64,000 nucleotides of DNA from contig NC_080421.1 of assembly GCF_029873635.1 (NCBI RefSeq), positions 1,364,001 through 1,428,000 of the forward strand, written 5' to 3'. The notes under the pieces are model-generated. The model did not search any database. It saw only the letters and a program-made list of their open reading frames with translations, and was not told where the DNA came from. This DNA comes from Malania oleifera. Its lineage: Eukaryota; Streptophyta; Magnoliopsida; Santalales; Ximeniaceae. The translations under genes and the position numbers were made by a program. Of the stretch, positions 47,372 through 58,837 are shown piece by piece (positions within the stretch are counted from its first letter, which is position 1; every line of letters begins with the position of its first letter).

Positions 47372-48363
47372 GAAACAAAAACAGAAAGAGCATTCGTCGA
47401 CAACATTGCATTTTGGAGATTATAACAATAATAATAATTTCAAAGAAATTGCCAGGACTCATCAACGAATACAAGGTTTCGTCGACAAGTGCATAAGGAA
47501 ATTCGTTGACGAATACAGGGTTTCGTCGATGAGAAAATACCGAGCGGGGTTTTTGGCTGCTCTGAATTTCGTCAACGAATACAGGGTTTCGTCGACGAAT
47601 TTAATGAAGGACTCGTCGATGAGGTGACGTGTCTTATCGACGAATCTTGCCCTATAAATAGCTAAAAACCATATTTTTATTCACTTTTAACACTCCTCTC
47701 TCTCTCCTACGTCTCTCTCTCCCTTCTCTCTTCGATTTTGGCCCCGCCGATCACCGGATCGAAGATTTGAGGCTACCACAATGCTCCTAGCAAAGTTCTC
47801 TACAAGTCTGCCAGAGCGGATAGTTGGGAAAATAAAGTTTGATTTCATCCCAAATTCAGGGTAAGGCCATATAGCCTATTTTTGGCCTTATGGTAGTTAT
47901 AAGAAATGATGTAAGTGGAAAAATACTAATATTTGGTTCTGGCGAATATTATTTTCAAGGTGTTGTGTAGGAGGCCCTGTGGGTGTTAGGCTAGTATTCC
48001 ATAGGGGCTTTCCAGTAGTCAGGTAAGGGACATATGCTATGTTAGGTATTTTTAAAATATTATACAGTTTATTAAATGATAAAAATTATGTATTACGGTA
48101 TCATGTGGCTTGTGAATATGAATATAGTACGAAGATAGGTTTTACGATATTTCAGTATTCTGATTTTACGATATTTCAGTAACATGATTTCATGAACCTC
48201 AGTGCCATGATAATACGAATATCAGTATTATGATCATGCAGTTTCAGTAATATGATTATGCAGATGTCAGTGTTATGATTATACAGTTCTCAGTATTACG
48301 TATGAACTACAGTTACAGTTTATGCAACATCATGGTTATTTCAGTAGTTCAGAATCATGGTAA

Positions 48364-48366
<3 letters not shown>

Positions 48367-48399
<33 letters not shown>
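48367..48399 (+). repeat. (TA)n microsatellite
   Basis: About sixteen TA units in the solo LTR leader. Confidence 0.95.
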
Positions 48400-48405
<6 letters not shown>

Positions 48406-48843
48406 TATTATATGATATCAGACACTATTGGACTATGCAGCTACAAAGCACAGTATCGTTGCTACATATATTATGCTACTTTTTGAGTGCAACAATGTAT
48501 TTAGATAATACGTGGTAAGGTTGATCACCTAGGCCCTTGAAGATGTTAGGCTCCCCATCCAGATATGGGTTGAGGTGGGCAGATGGACCGATGGAGTATA
48601 GTGATTTATTCCTGATTGGCCAGCTAGGATAAATCCCGCCTACGAGCCGCACAACCCTGTCATGAGGGGGTAAGTCATGACACACAGATATTCAAAGGGA
48701 ACAGTTTCAGATATTATTACGTATGTATAGATTTACAGAAACAGGGAACATACCTACTTATACTAGAAGTATTTTGAATAATATTCTCCGATACTGACAC
48801 ATTAAGCAATAGGGATAGGGGTGGTGGATTTTATCACTTAAAC

Positions 48844-48848
<5 letters not shown>

Positions 48849-48882
<34 letters not shown>
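48849..48882 (+). repeat. (TA)n microsatellite
   Basis: About seventeen TA units, the second run in this solo LTR. Confidence 0.95.
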
Positions 48883-48885
<3 letters not shown>

Positions 48886-49761
48886 GTTATACATGTTTAT
48901 TTGAAAACAGATTTTCATGATATAGTAGCTCATTTGCCACACACTAGTAATAGCATATTTCTTCTTACTAAGCGTTGGCTCATCCCAGTGTTGAAACATT
49001 TTTCAAGTGATCTAGGTAGGCGAGCAGACCAGGCTTGCAGATAGAGGAGCTTCTGTACTACCGTGCCAGTGGAGAGTGAGTACATTTTGGGAGTATTTTT
49101 GTATACCCTAGCTAGTTAAGGGTATTTTGGGGAACAAACGTATGTATATATTTTGGAAAACATATAGTACTCTGGTATTGTGTGGTATTGGTTTTGTATT
49201 ATGTATATATTTTCATATGATTATGTCTATGTGATTTATACTTCTCGCTGCTTAGGTTATTGACTGGGTTTACCCCCAGCATGGTATCAGGGTATGTAGA
49301 ATATCATAGTATTGAAATAAATTAAAAATAAATAAATCCCAGTTATTAAGTAGGTCGCTACACATCGTGGTAGCTTCTGATCATCGAACCGGGGAGAAAC
49401 GGAGCTGAAAATCTAGAGAGAATGAGAGAGCACCGAATTTCTAGAGAGAGAACGGGAAATGCAGCTAAATTCTTGCCAAAATATGATTTTCCGCATATTT
49501 ATAAACGACTTGACACGTGGCTTCGTCGAAGAGACACGTGGACTCATTGATGAGTTGACGAAGGAAGTTCGTCAACGAACCAGAGGGTCTGCATGCCCCC
49601 TCTTGGTATCTCTTCGTTGACGAGGCACTGAACCTTGTCCACGAATCCTACAGGGAGTTCGTCGACGAAACTAGGGCATTCGTTGAAGAACCCTATTTGA
49701 ACCTTTTGAAATTTTCCTTCCTCTCTTTTATATAATAATTATTATTTTTCGAGTCTTTACA

Positions 49762-50067
49762 TTCTTCCCTCCTTATAAAATTTCATCCTTGAAATTTGCT
49801 ATCTATACTACACACCATCCTCCAAGGACAAATCAACTATTTATTTTATTATTTACCCTAACTTAAGGCAGAGGAATACCGTCGTTATAACTAGGGTTCT
49901 AGAGATTACATACATATATACATAAAAAGAGAACCCTCCCAAAACCAAAAGCACTATTATTCTATAATCTAATATACAATTCATACCTTAACTATTTTGT
50001 ATTGAAATAAATAATACTGATTTTCTCTAAACTATCACTCTTGACTACTACTGATTCCCACTAAACA
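49762..50067 (-). other. Gypsy F polypurine tract and 3' untranslated region
   Basis: On the minus strand the tract TAAGGAGGGAAGAA borders the LTR, with the GATGAAATTTTATAA string before it. A block at 49855-49890 matches the CATAAGTGAGGG block of A and K. No coding. Confidence 0.8.
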
Positions 50068-52324
50068 GCTGTGGGTATTTCTGTTGTATCTCCTCCTCTG
50101 GCTCCCACAAAGCCTCCTCTATTACATGATTTCTCTACAAAACTTTTACTAACGGAATTATCTTAGTGCGCAATGCATGTTCTTTCCTATATAGGATCTA
50201 CACTAGTGACTCTTCATATGTAAGTAAATCTCTGAGCTTTATCTCTGCATAATTGATCACATGGGAAGGGTTTATGACATATTTCCTTAACATGGAAATA
50301 TGAAATGCGTCATGTATTCTGGACAATGATGGTGGTAAAGCTAGCATGTAGGCTACTGGACCCACTCTCTCTAATATCTCAAATGGTACAATGAACTTAG
50401 GGCTCAGCTTACCCTTCCTCTCAAATCTCACAGCTCCCTTCAATGGTGTTACTTTCAAAAATACCCGATCTTCAACATCAAACTCCAATTCTCGGCGGTG
50501 TGTATCAGCGTAACTTTTCTACCAACTCTAAGTTGCACTAATTTTATCTTTAATTAATCAAACTTTATTGTATGCTTGCTGCACCAACTCTGGTCCCATA
50601 ACTTGCCTCTCACCCATTTCATCCTAGTACAAAGGTGAACGACACCTCCTACTATACAACACTTCGTAAGGTGACATGCTGATCCTGGCCTGATAGCTGT
50701 TATTATAGGCAAACTCAATCAGCAGCATATACTGTGTCCAACTACCCCCAAAATCAAGCACGCATGCTCGCAGCATATCCTTCAATATCTGGATCACTCT
50801 CTTTATCTAACCATCATTCTGAGGATGATATGTCGTGCTGAATGATAACTGAAACCCCAAAGCCTCCTGCAAGCTCCTTCAAAACTGTGATGTAAATCGT
50901 GGGTCACAGTTTGAAGCGATGGATACTTGAACTCCATGGAGTCGAACTATCTTCTGAATGTAGATCTCTGGCAGTCTGTACATAAGATAGTTAACTTTAA
51001 TAGGTAGAAAGTGGGCTATTTTTGTCAATCGGTCAATAATCACACAGATGGAATTCTGACCATGTAATGCCGGTGGTAACCCAGTAACGAAATCCATGGA
51101 TATGTGATCCCAGTTCCACTTATGGATATGGAGTGACTGCAACTATCCTTCTGACATTCCACTCCACCAGAAAGTCTCTCGAAGATCCCAACACATTTTA
51201 GTGCTACCAGGATGAACTATGTACAGGGATCTATGAGCCTCCTCCAATATAGTCCTCCTGATCTCAGCATATGTAGAAACGCATAGTCTGGTGCGAGACC
51301 TCAGGACTCCATCCTCTGAAATATTGAACTCCTCTTCCTGTCCATCCCATACTTTCTCTATAAACCTTACCAACTTTGCATCATTCTTCTATGCAGCTTT
51401 AATTTTCTCTCGCAAGGTAGGCTATACCACCAAGTTGGCATTGAATGCCTGGTGATCACCCTGTATCAGCTCCACGCCTAACCTCTCCAAATCCATCTGG
51501 ATAGGGCACTGAATCTCTGCTACTGACACCGCTGCTCCTACTGTTTTCCTGCTTAGTGCATCAGCCACCACGTTTGCTTTACCTAAATGGTAGCTAATAG
51601 TACAATCATAATCCTTGATAAGCTCCAACCATCTTCTCTGTCGCATATTCAAATCTTTCTAGGTAAAGAAATATTTTAAGCTTTTATGATCAGTGAAGAT
51701 CTCGTATTTTCCACCATGATGATAATGCCTCTAGATTTTCAGAGCATAATACACCACAGTTAACTTTAGATCGTGCACAGGGTAGTTCTTTTCATACTCT
51801 TTAAGCTATCTAGATGCATAGGCGATGACTCTCCTGTGCTGCATTAACATGCACCCAAGTCCCTGCTAAGATGCATCATTGTATGTCACAAAACCATCTT
51901 CCCCTGATGGGGTAGACAATACCGGTGCAGTGACCAACCGCCGCTTCAACTTATAGAAGCTTTGTTTACACTCATCTGTCCAATCAAATTTCACGTTCTG
52001 TCTCGTAAGTCATGTCAATGGACCTGATAATCTGGAGAAGTCATCCACAAAAAGCCGGTAGTACCCTACCAGACTTAGGAAGCTTCTGACCTCCAGAACA
52101 TTCACCAGTCTCACCCAACTCAATACTGCCTTTATTTAACTCGGATCAACTGATATACCGTCCCTGGAAATCACATGCCCGAGAAAAGTAACCTGCCTCA
52201 ACCAGAATTCACATTTCTTGAATTTAGCTTACAGTTTCTTTTACCTCAGCACTTGCAAGACCAGTCTCAAATGACCCTCCTGCCCCCTAAGACTCTTTGA
52301 GTATACTAGTATATCATTAATGAA
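50068..52324 (-). pseudogene. Gypsy F pol remnant: RT end, RNase H, integrase, chromodomain-like tail
   Basis: On the minus strand the RT palm ends with FINDILVYSKS (52313 downward), where FIDD is expected, so one catalytic aspartate is asparagine. RNase H (about 51560-51960), the integrase zinc-binding part (51143-51373), the core (50879-51142, [20 protein letters not shown]) and the C-terminal segment (50198-50488, [12 protein letters not shown]) follow. The CxxC half of the zinc-binding site, usually CLTCQQVKAEHQ, is missing between 51143 and 51142, so the motif is incomplete. The core also has CD where SD is usual, and many stops are present. Confidence 0.9.
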
Positions 52325-52461
52325 CAAAACGCACTGAAAGGGACACACGTTGGTCTGTGGGGCCAATCATTAGTACGATAAGGTCCGCCCCCCTGTTGTT
52401 TGGTCTAGGTGGAGGAGGAGAGACGTAGTGCTCCCTGACAAACCTAGGTTGGGGCGTTACA
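52325..52461 (+). repeat. Cassandra 5' LTR, 3' part only
   Basis: ACTGAAAGGGACACACGTTGG through GGGGCGTTACA matches 52752-52888. The first 180 bp, including the 5S-like segment, are missing at the junction with the F RT remnant. Confidence 0.88.
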
Positions 52462-52571
52462 AAATGGTATCAAAGAAATTATCTTGCTGGAAGTGTGATG
52501 AGATTCACATCGCTTGGGTTTGGAAATGTGGGTTCGCAATGAGGACGTTGCGTTCTGTAAGGGGGGGAGAA

Positions 52572-52888
52572 TGTGATACTCCATGAAAGAAAGACTTAAA
52601 AGGATTAGATGTTACTACCCATATCAACAAGGTGCACCTTTCTTTTAGGAGCCTTCCCATAAGAACTCCATGGTTAAAAGTGCTTGGCTTGGTGTAATCT
52701 TGGGATGGGTGACCTTTTGGGAAGTTTTTTTAAGAAGTGTGTAAGTGAGGACAAAACACATCGAAAGGGACACATGTTGGTCTATGGGGTCAGTTATTAG
52801 TACGATAAGGCCCACCCTTCTGTTGTCTGGTCTAGGTGGAGGAGGAGAGACGCAGTGCTCCTTTGGAGACCCAGGTTGGGGTGTTACA
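52572..52888 (+). repeat. Cassandra 3' LTR (317 bp)
   Basis: It starts TGTGATACTCC after the purine tract and ends GGGGTGTTACA. The right flank continues into the F gag remnant at 52889. The left duplication cannot be checked because the 5' LTR start is gone. Confidence 0.9.
52645..52728 (+). ncRNA. 5S rRNA-like segment in the Cassandra LTR
   Basis: Three blocks match plant 5S rRNA: CCCATAAGAACTCC (5S: CCCATCAGAACTCC), GTTAAAAGTGCTTGG (5S: GTTAAGCGTGCTTGG) and GGGATGGGTGACC followed by a GGGAAGT match. The second covers the A box and the third the C box of the internal RNA polymerase III promoter. The A box carries changes (AAAG for GCG), so transcription may be weak. This is not an rDNA unit: the borders are LTR sequence, and it stands alone. 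Confidence 0.9.
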
Positions 52889-53395
52889 TGTACTATTAAC
52901 TATCCCCGGGTCAAACTCAGAAACTCCTGTACTTTAGCCTCTCTGACCGTGGCAAAATAGTATCTGTCAAAGAATATATCTCTGAATTGGGCCCAGGTCA
53001 TCAGCACAGGGATGGGTCTCTGCTCCTCTAGCAATTTCGTGGTTGTCCACCATCTCTTGGCCTCCCTTGCCAACTTATACGTGACGTAAAGGACCCTCTG
53101 CTCATCGATGCAATGGAGCACTATCAGTATCTTTTCTATCTCTTGCATTCAGTTCTCTGCAACTACAGGATCAGCTGTTCCCGAAAATGCTGGAGGGTTC
53201 ATCTTCGTGAATTTTTCTATCGTGCACCCCTACATAGTAGAACGACCTCCCTGCTCTTTGAAACTCCGTGGAATCTTAGTCATGACCTGCTGAGCTACAC
53301 TACGTAATACAACATTTGAGTCCCCACCTCCTATGCCAGACGACCCTGCACCATCATCACCACTAGCGTGGGCACTACTACCTCTTAGGTTCTTC
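52889..53395 (-). pseudogene. Gypsy F gag remnant, N-terminal half
   Basis: On the minus strand it matches E gag from its first codons (RGSSAHASGDDGAG) to FLSLTRG. The initiator ATG of E (GCAGGATGGACC) reads GCAAGAAGAACC here, so the start codon is lost. It contains KRWW and FFDRYYFATVREAK. It ends at the Cassandra border; the C-terminal half with the zinc knuckle is missing. Confidence 0.87.
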
Positions 53396-53750
53396 TTGCA
53401 ATAATACCAAATTATTGTGAGAATCTGAACCTTACAATGCTACTCTAATTATAATACCTCATACCTCCTATCACTAATTTAGGGTCTAGTACTACCATAT
53501 GGAAATAGAAATCGACGATAGTTTACTACGGTTTTCCTGAAACCATCACCCTAAGAATGTCACAGAAACCATCCCGAAATTCCTGCTTCCAAACTATAGA
53601 ACAGAACCCTAATTTCTCATCCTAATTTCCCAACATTATCTCACTGATATTTTGTTCTATCCCAATTCCTATCATTCCTTAAAGTTCATTCCTATATTCT
53701 GATATTGTTTTCCGCTGCATTCTAGAGTCTACAGAACCTAGCAAACCTAG

Positions 53751-53763
53751 GCTCTGATACTAA
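53751..53763 (-). other. Primer binding site, tRNA-Met (Gypsy F)
   Basis: CTCTGATACTAAA on the plus strand reads TTTAGTATCAGAG on the minus strand, two changes from the usual TTTGGTATCAGAG, directly before the LTR end at 53766. Confidence 0.8.
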
Positions 53764-53765
53764 AC

Positions 53766-56700
53766 TGTAACGACCTGAAAATTTATACCATTTTTTTCTC
53801 TTTCAAATAAACTTTACTCTATACTAAAACTTAATTTGCTCTGATACTCTTGGATTATCTGCTATAACATATTAGACCCCAAATGAGGTAACCTTGTTCA
53901 TTTTGCACACCTACGTAGCGGGAAACATAAAATTTTACATCCATATTTACAATACCAGAATTCAATAACTCCGTAAAATATACATACACAAAAACACATC
54001 TCCTAGTAACATCCACCAAAATCCTGGAAAACTATCCAAAAACACATCTCCTTGAAAACACTTACCCCACAACCAGGGCAATGCAACTATCTCTCTATCG
54101 ACGAGCCTAATTTGCTCGTCTAGTTGGATCACTTGAAAAATGTTAAATCACTGGGATGAGACAACGCTCAGTAAGAGGAAATATGCTATTACTAGTGTGT
54201 GCGACTGAATTCTATAAACACTATACTGATAAATATTTGAAACTGTAAAAGCTGGTAAAACAATATACAGTACAACTTGCATCTATTATAGTTTAAAATA
54301 CAACTGTAATATCTGAGTTTTCTACTATTTCATACTTCTAGTATCATAATATATTTTCTGATATTCTGTAAATCTGTATACATATGCATAACTGTGACAT
54401 TTACCCTGGAAAACTATACGTCATGATTTAATCCCTCATGACAGGGTTGTGCGGCCCGTAGGCAGGACTTAACTTTGGTTGGCATACTAAGATAAGTCAA
54501 CTGTAACTCTACCAATCCTTAGCCCAGCCATCTGCAATCCCTCCAAGGAACGGTACTGGTATCTACCTCGTCAAACTGGCCACCTCAACCCAGTCTCCTG
54601 GGAAGCTTGCAATTTCTCCAAGCATGGTTAACAAAATCTTCCACACACTATGTGACGACCTGCTATTTAACTGGGGGTTTTTTTTTTAATATATATACTA
54701 TGAAATTTATAATGCTTTGATACCAAACTGAATTAGATCCAATCATTAACCTAAGCAGCGAGAAGCAGGAACCAAATAAACATAACCAAGCATAATTATA
54801 TACAATACTAGAGTGCTAGAATATTTCCCAAAATATACATATATGAATATTTCCCCAAAATACCCTCAACTGGTTAGGGCAAAAATACTCCCAAAATACT
54901 CACTCTACTGTCAGGACAATACTGAGGCCCATTCTATCTACGAGCCTGATCTACTCGCCTACCTGGATCACCTGAAAAATGTCAAAGTAATAAGATGAGC
55001 CAACGCTCAGTAAAACGAAATATGCTATTGCTAGTGTGTGGCAAATGAGGTACAATATTATGAAAATTTGTTTTTATATAATCATGTATAATTGGATCTG
55101 TAAATACAGTACAAGTAATAGAAACCACCACCATTTCCATGTTGCTTAACATATTTGTATTTTAGGTTGCTATTCAAAATACTTCTAATGTACATAAGTA
55201 TATTCTCTGTCTCTGTAAATCTGTATATGCATAATAATAACTGAAAACTTCCCTGTGGATAACTGTGTGTCATGATTTAACGCCTCATGAGAGGGTTGTA
55301 CGACCCGTAGGCGGGATCTACCCTGGCTGGCCAACTAGGGTAAACCACCATACTCCCTCAGTCAGATCGAACACTCCTTAACCCATATCTCATGGGGAGC
55401 ATGTCCACATCTGGGCACAATCGACCTACTACAACATATTGTCTAAATAGGTGGTTGCACTCTGAACTGAATATTTGTAGCTACGGTACCGTGCTTTGCT
55501 GTATGGTCCAACAGGGTCTGATACTATATAATATATATTTCTATATATAACTATCTGATTTACCATGATTCTAAAATAATTGTATTAACCATGACACTGA
55601 AATAAACTGTAACTGTGTCAACTGTATTTCTGAACTGAACTGTAATTTGTAAGTCATAGTACTGAAAACTGTATAATCATGGTACTAAAAACTATATAAT
55701 CATGGTATTCCGTAATTATTATAAAACATATCCACTGACTGTATATTCTGTAAAACATATCCTGAAAATACTGTAAAACATGCTTCTGTACTATATTTAT
55801 ATTCTCAAACCACACAATAATTTAATACATAATGTTCATAATTAATAAACTGTATAAAGTCCTACTGTGAATAATAATCTGGTAAAAATATACATTTCAT
55901 ACTAGAAATCATTTTAGAACTACCTAGCATAAGCTATTTCCCTTGCCTGATTTCTGTTAAAATCCCCCTATTGAAACGGGTCCTACACCCGTAGGGTTCT
56001 CCACTCAGTACCCTGAAAATCATATATCCCGGAACAAAATGTCACTATTTCTACGTCTACAACATTTCCTACAACTACTAGAAAGTCAAATTCCAAATAA
56101 AAGACCTTACCCTGGATTTGGGATGAATTTCAACTTTGTCCCACCGACAATCCGCTCCGACAAACTTGTAGAGAACTTCGCCAAGAGCGTCTTGGTGGCC
56201 TCAGATTGTCGATCCGGAGACTAACGGGGCCGAAATCGAAGAGGGATAGAAGAGGTGCCATAGAGGAGAGAGAGAAAGAGTTTCAGCTGAAATTTTTGCG
56301 TAAAAATCTGAGTTAAACACTATTTATACTGTGGGATTCGTCGATGAGTCCTGTAGAAAGTTCATCAACGAACATACCCCATCTTCGATGAATTTCAGAC
56401 TTCCCAATAATCTTCTCTCAGTATCTTCTCGTCGAAAAAACTTACTCTCATTGACGAGACCCTCTTATACCCTCGTCGACGAATCCCTTGTGTTTGTCGA
56501 CGAGGCCATAAGAAAATCCCTTGGGTTATTATATTCCAAACGCAATGTCGCTGACGAACGCGGTTGACTGCCTCCTTCTGTTAATGTTTCCATTTTCCTC
56601 CCTCTTTATTACTTAAATATCATTTTTCTCTAGGTCATTACACACTATCTAAGATGTGTGGTTGCACTCTGATCTATAATAACAATGGTACTGTGCTCTG

Positions 56701-57720
56701 CTGATATCTGAACTGATTCATCAGGGTCTGATATTGTATAATACTATTTTCCATATATATATATATATCTTACTATTTCATCATGATTCCAAAATTACCA
56801 TAACACCGAAAACTGTTCTGTAAATACTTTAATATCTAAACTGTAATAGCTATAATAACTTATCTGTAATATCTAAACTGTATAAACTATAATATCATAG
56901 TGTTATGACTTTAAAATTTTGGGAATCATGGAAATATGTAAATGTTATAAAATATTTGTATGTATAATATCTGTCTATAAAATATATCTATCTGTAAAAT
57001 ATATCTGACTGTATATACAATGTAATTCATAATTCTGTAAAATCTGGTAAAACATATTTCTGCATAAATATTTTAAATCATAGTAATCTGAAAATTGTAG
57101 GACTTCTGTACTGATCTCATAATGTCACATGCCACACAACTGAATAAATAAATATTCCATATTTTGAAAATTGTATCTTCTAATGTACAAATAATTTGCG
57201 TACTAGATAATAATCTGGAAAAATATATAATTTAATGATAAACATTTCAAAATTCCTAGCATAACATATTTCCCTTACCTATATGATTGGGAGGCTTGCC
57301 TCCAATTCAACCCACACACCCTCGGCATACCAACCTCAAAATTCTTTGCTTACATATATACAAATTCCCCAGTAAAACACTGAATTTCCCAGAAAATCAT
57401 TATACTCACATTTCCTGAATTTGCCTATTCATAGTTTCCTAAACTACAAAGCCGAAAATCTAGAGAGAATGAGAGAGCACCGAATTTCTAGAGAGAGAAA
57501 GGGAAATGCAGTTGAATTCTCACCAAAATATGATTTTCCGCGTATTTATAAACGACTTGACAAGTGACTTCGTTGACGAGACACGTGGACTCGTCGTCGA
57601 CGAAACCTACAGGGAGTTCGTTGACGAAACCAAGGTGTTTGTCGACGAACCCTGGTTGACCCTTTTGAAATTTTCCTTCCTCTCTTTTATTTAATTATTA
57701 TTATTTTTCAGGTCTTTACA
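53766..57720 (-). repeat. Gypsy F 5' LTR, split by a solo LTR
   Basis: On the minus strand it starts TGTAAAGACCTG at 57720 and ends GGTCGTTACA at 53766. Without the insert it is about 1.96 kb. It holds palindromes (57566-57650), hairpin one at 54420-54442 and hairpin two at 54158-54169. Confidence 0.9.
54651..56642 (-). mobile_element. Solo LTR (minus) in the Gypsy F 5' LTR
   Basis: Perfect CACTA duplications (54646-54650 and 56643-56647). On the minus strand it starts TGTAATGACCTAG and ends AGGTCGTCACA, 1992 bp. It has palindromes (56337-56560), a (TA)-rich leader and hairpin two at 54997-55008; hairpin one is partly decayed at 55269-55290. Confidence 0.94.
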
Positions 57721-58570
57721 ACGTTCTCCCCTGAATCTCCACTGGGTAGTCTCTAATCATCTTACTACACACCACAACTGACCTTACTGGCGTGACCACA
57801 CCTAACCCGGCATCTAACAACTGAGTCTCTACCCCGCACAAATTAGACAAATTACCGAATCACTTAAATCTTGTGTCTTTTGATTGTGATTTCATTCTTC
57901 TCATTATTGAGTGTTTACTTCTTGAGTATATTTCATCATCGGGTGTTTGCATTAGTGTTTGTTAATTGATTCGTGTGTGAGATTGAGTGATACCGCTGTG
58001 CATATCCGAGAACGAACAACATGCTTTTCATTATTTGTTTTGATGAAATTATTATCCAACTTTTATCGTGTAGCCTTTTTATGCATTACTAGTTTAGTTA
58101 TCAAGTGCATTTTATAATTTTTCTGTTTATTGAATGTTGATATCATCTCTCCTCTATTGATTGAACTCCTTGTATTGTTAGGATGGTTCAAAGAATTTGT
58201 TAATATCAATTTGCTGAATGTTAATATAGGGCTGGCTTTGTTATACAAATATTTTTGCAATTGTTCAACATTGGTATGGAGAAATTGAAAAGCTAACTTC
58301 TTTATATTAAATATTTAAAATTTTTAAAATCAAGGGGGTCCTCACATGAATGGATGGCAAGGTTCTGTTATTCAAATTAGAAAAGAAATCTGAAAATCAT
58401 TTTTTCCAAAAGTTCACATTTTCTTATACATCGTACTTTACATTTTCAAACAATTTTTTTTTTCTAATTCAAAATGAAAAAGAAAAAAGGAAAAGCCATA
58501 GTTGAGGCACCATTCTTATGCTATTAAAATATTGAGAGTTATGAAGATAGGCTGTTTATGTCTCCCCAAA
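57721..58570. other. Intergenic DNA between Gypsy F and the PUB gene
   Basis: No coding is supported. The first 130 bp include CTCCACTGGGTAG and look unlike the neighbouring LTR. The stretch 57840-58020 has the feel of an old Copia LTR end, but I cannot show termini. The rest is AT-rich. It contains the end of the PUB transcript at its right side. Confidence 0.5.

Positions 58571-58571
<1 letters not shown>

Positions 58572-58605
<34 letters not shown>
58572..58605 (+). repeat. (CT)n microsatellite downstream of the PUB stop codon
   Basis: About seventeen CT units, 233 bp beyond the stop, possibly in or just after the 3' untranslated region. Confidence 0.95.
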
Positions 58606-58609
<4 letters not shown>

Positions 58610-58665
58610 GTGCACGCGTGCACACACCCAAAAGAAAATGGAAAAAAAATTATTATGCACGTGAA

Positions 58666-58671
58666 TTTATT
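58666..58671 (-). terminator. Candidate polyadenylation signal of the PUB gene
   Basis: AATAAA on the minus strand, about 170 nt after the stop codon. Plant signals are loose, so this is only a candidate. Confidence 0.4.
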
Positions 58672-58837
58672 AATTTCACTAATACTTCCATCTATACATT
58701 GAGGTTGTGTCGAGTGTCTGCACACACAAGAAATAAAATCAGAGCATGTCATGACTTTAGGTTCATACCCACAGTGAAACAAAAAGTGATGGTAAGAACT
58801 CCCATGCCCTTGCAGGAAAAATTAGTTATTATATATT

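Larger units (their letters stand above)
47290..49362 (+). mobile_element. Solo LTR (plus) in the Gypsy F 3' LTR
   Basis: Perfect CATCG duplications (47285-47289 and 49363-49367). It starts TGTAGTGACCC and ends AGGTCGCTACA, 2073 bp. It shows a (GA)n run near its start, palindromes (47393-47645), TATAAATAG at 47653-47661, an array of CAGTATTATGATTATA-like units (48140-48300), hairpin one (48659-48681) and hairpin two (48971-48980). Confidence 0.95.
46494..49761 (-). repeat. Gypsy F 3' LTR, partial and split
   Basis: On the minus strand it starts TGTAAAGACTCG at 49761. It holds palindromes (49514-49690) and a TATA-like TTTATAAATA (49496-49505), is split at 47289/49363, and is cut at 46494. Its cut end, TTTAAAATTTTGGG, matches the interior of the 5' LTR at about 56930. 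Confidence 0.88.
52325..52888 (+). mobile_element. Cassandra TRIM retrotransposon, 5' LTR truncated
   Basis: Two direct repeats flank a 110-bp interior: 52325-52461 (the last 137 bp of an LTR) and 52572-52888 (a complete 317-bp LTR). The interior starts with a tRNA-Met-like primer site (TGGTATCAAAG, 52465-52475) and ends with the tract AAGGGGGGGAGAA (52559-52571). The LTR contains a segment clearly related to 5S rRNA, the mark of Cassandra elements. No protein is encoded; Cassandra relies on other elements. It lies between the gag and RT remnants of Gypsy F, opposite in orientation. Confidence 0.9.
46494..57720 (-). mobile_element. Ty3/Gypsy chromovirus F (minus) with four nested or joined insertions
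   Basis: Minus-strand order from the right: 5' LTR (53766-57720), tRNA-Met primer site, gag, a Cassandra element in place of protease and the first half of RT, the RT end, RNase H, integrase, chromodomain-like tail, polypurine tract, and 3' LTR (49761 down to 46494). The 3' LTR lacks its end, where Gypsy D joins. A solo LTR splits each LTR. All frames are interrupted. It is of the Tekay/Del type, close to E. Confidence 0.88.

Noticed and set aside
52645..52728. Genuine 5S rRNA gene
   Set aside because: Altered A box, missing 5S ends and LTR sequence on both sides; it fits a Cassandra LTR instead.
57840..58020. Old Copia LTR end downstream of the PUB gene
   Set aside because: The wording is suggestive, but no TG...CA termini, polypurine tract or partner copy could be found.
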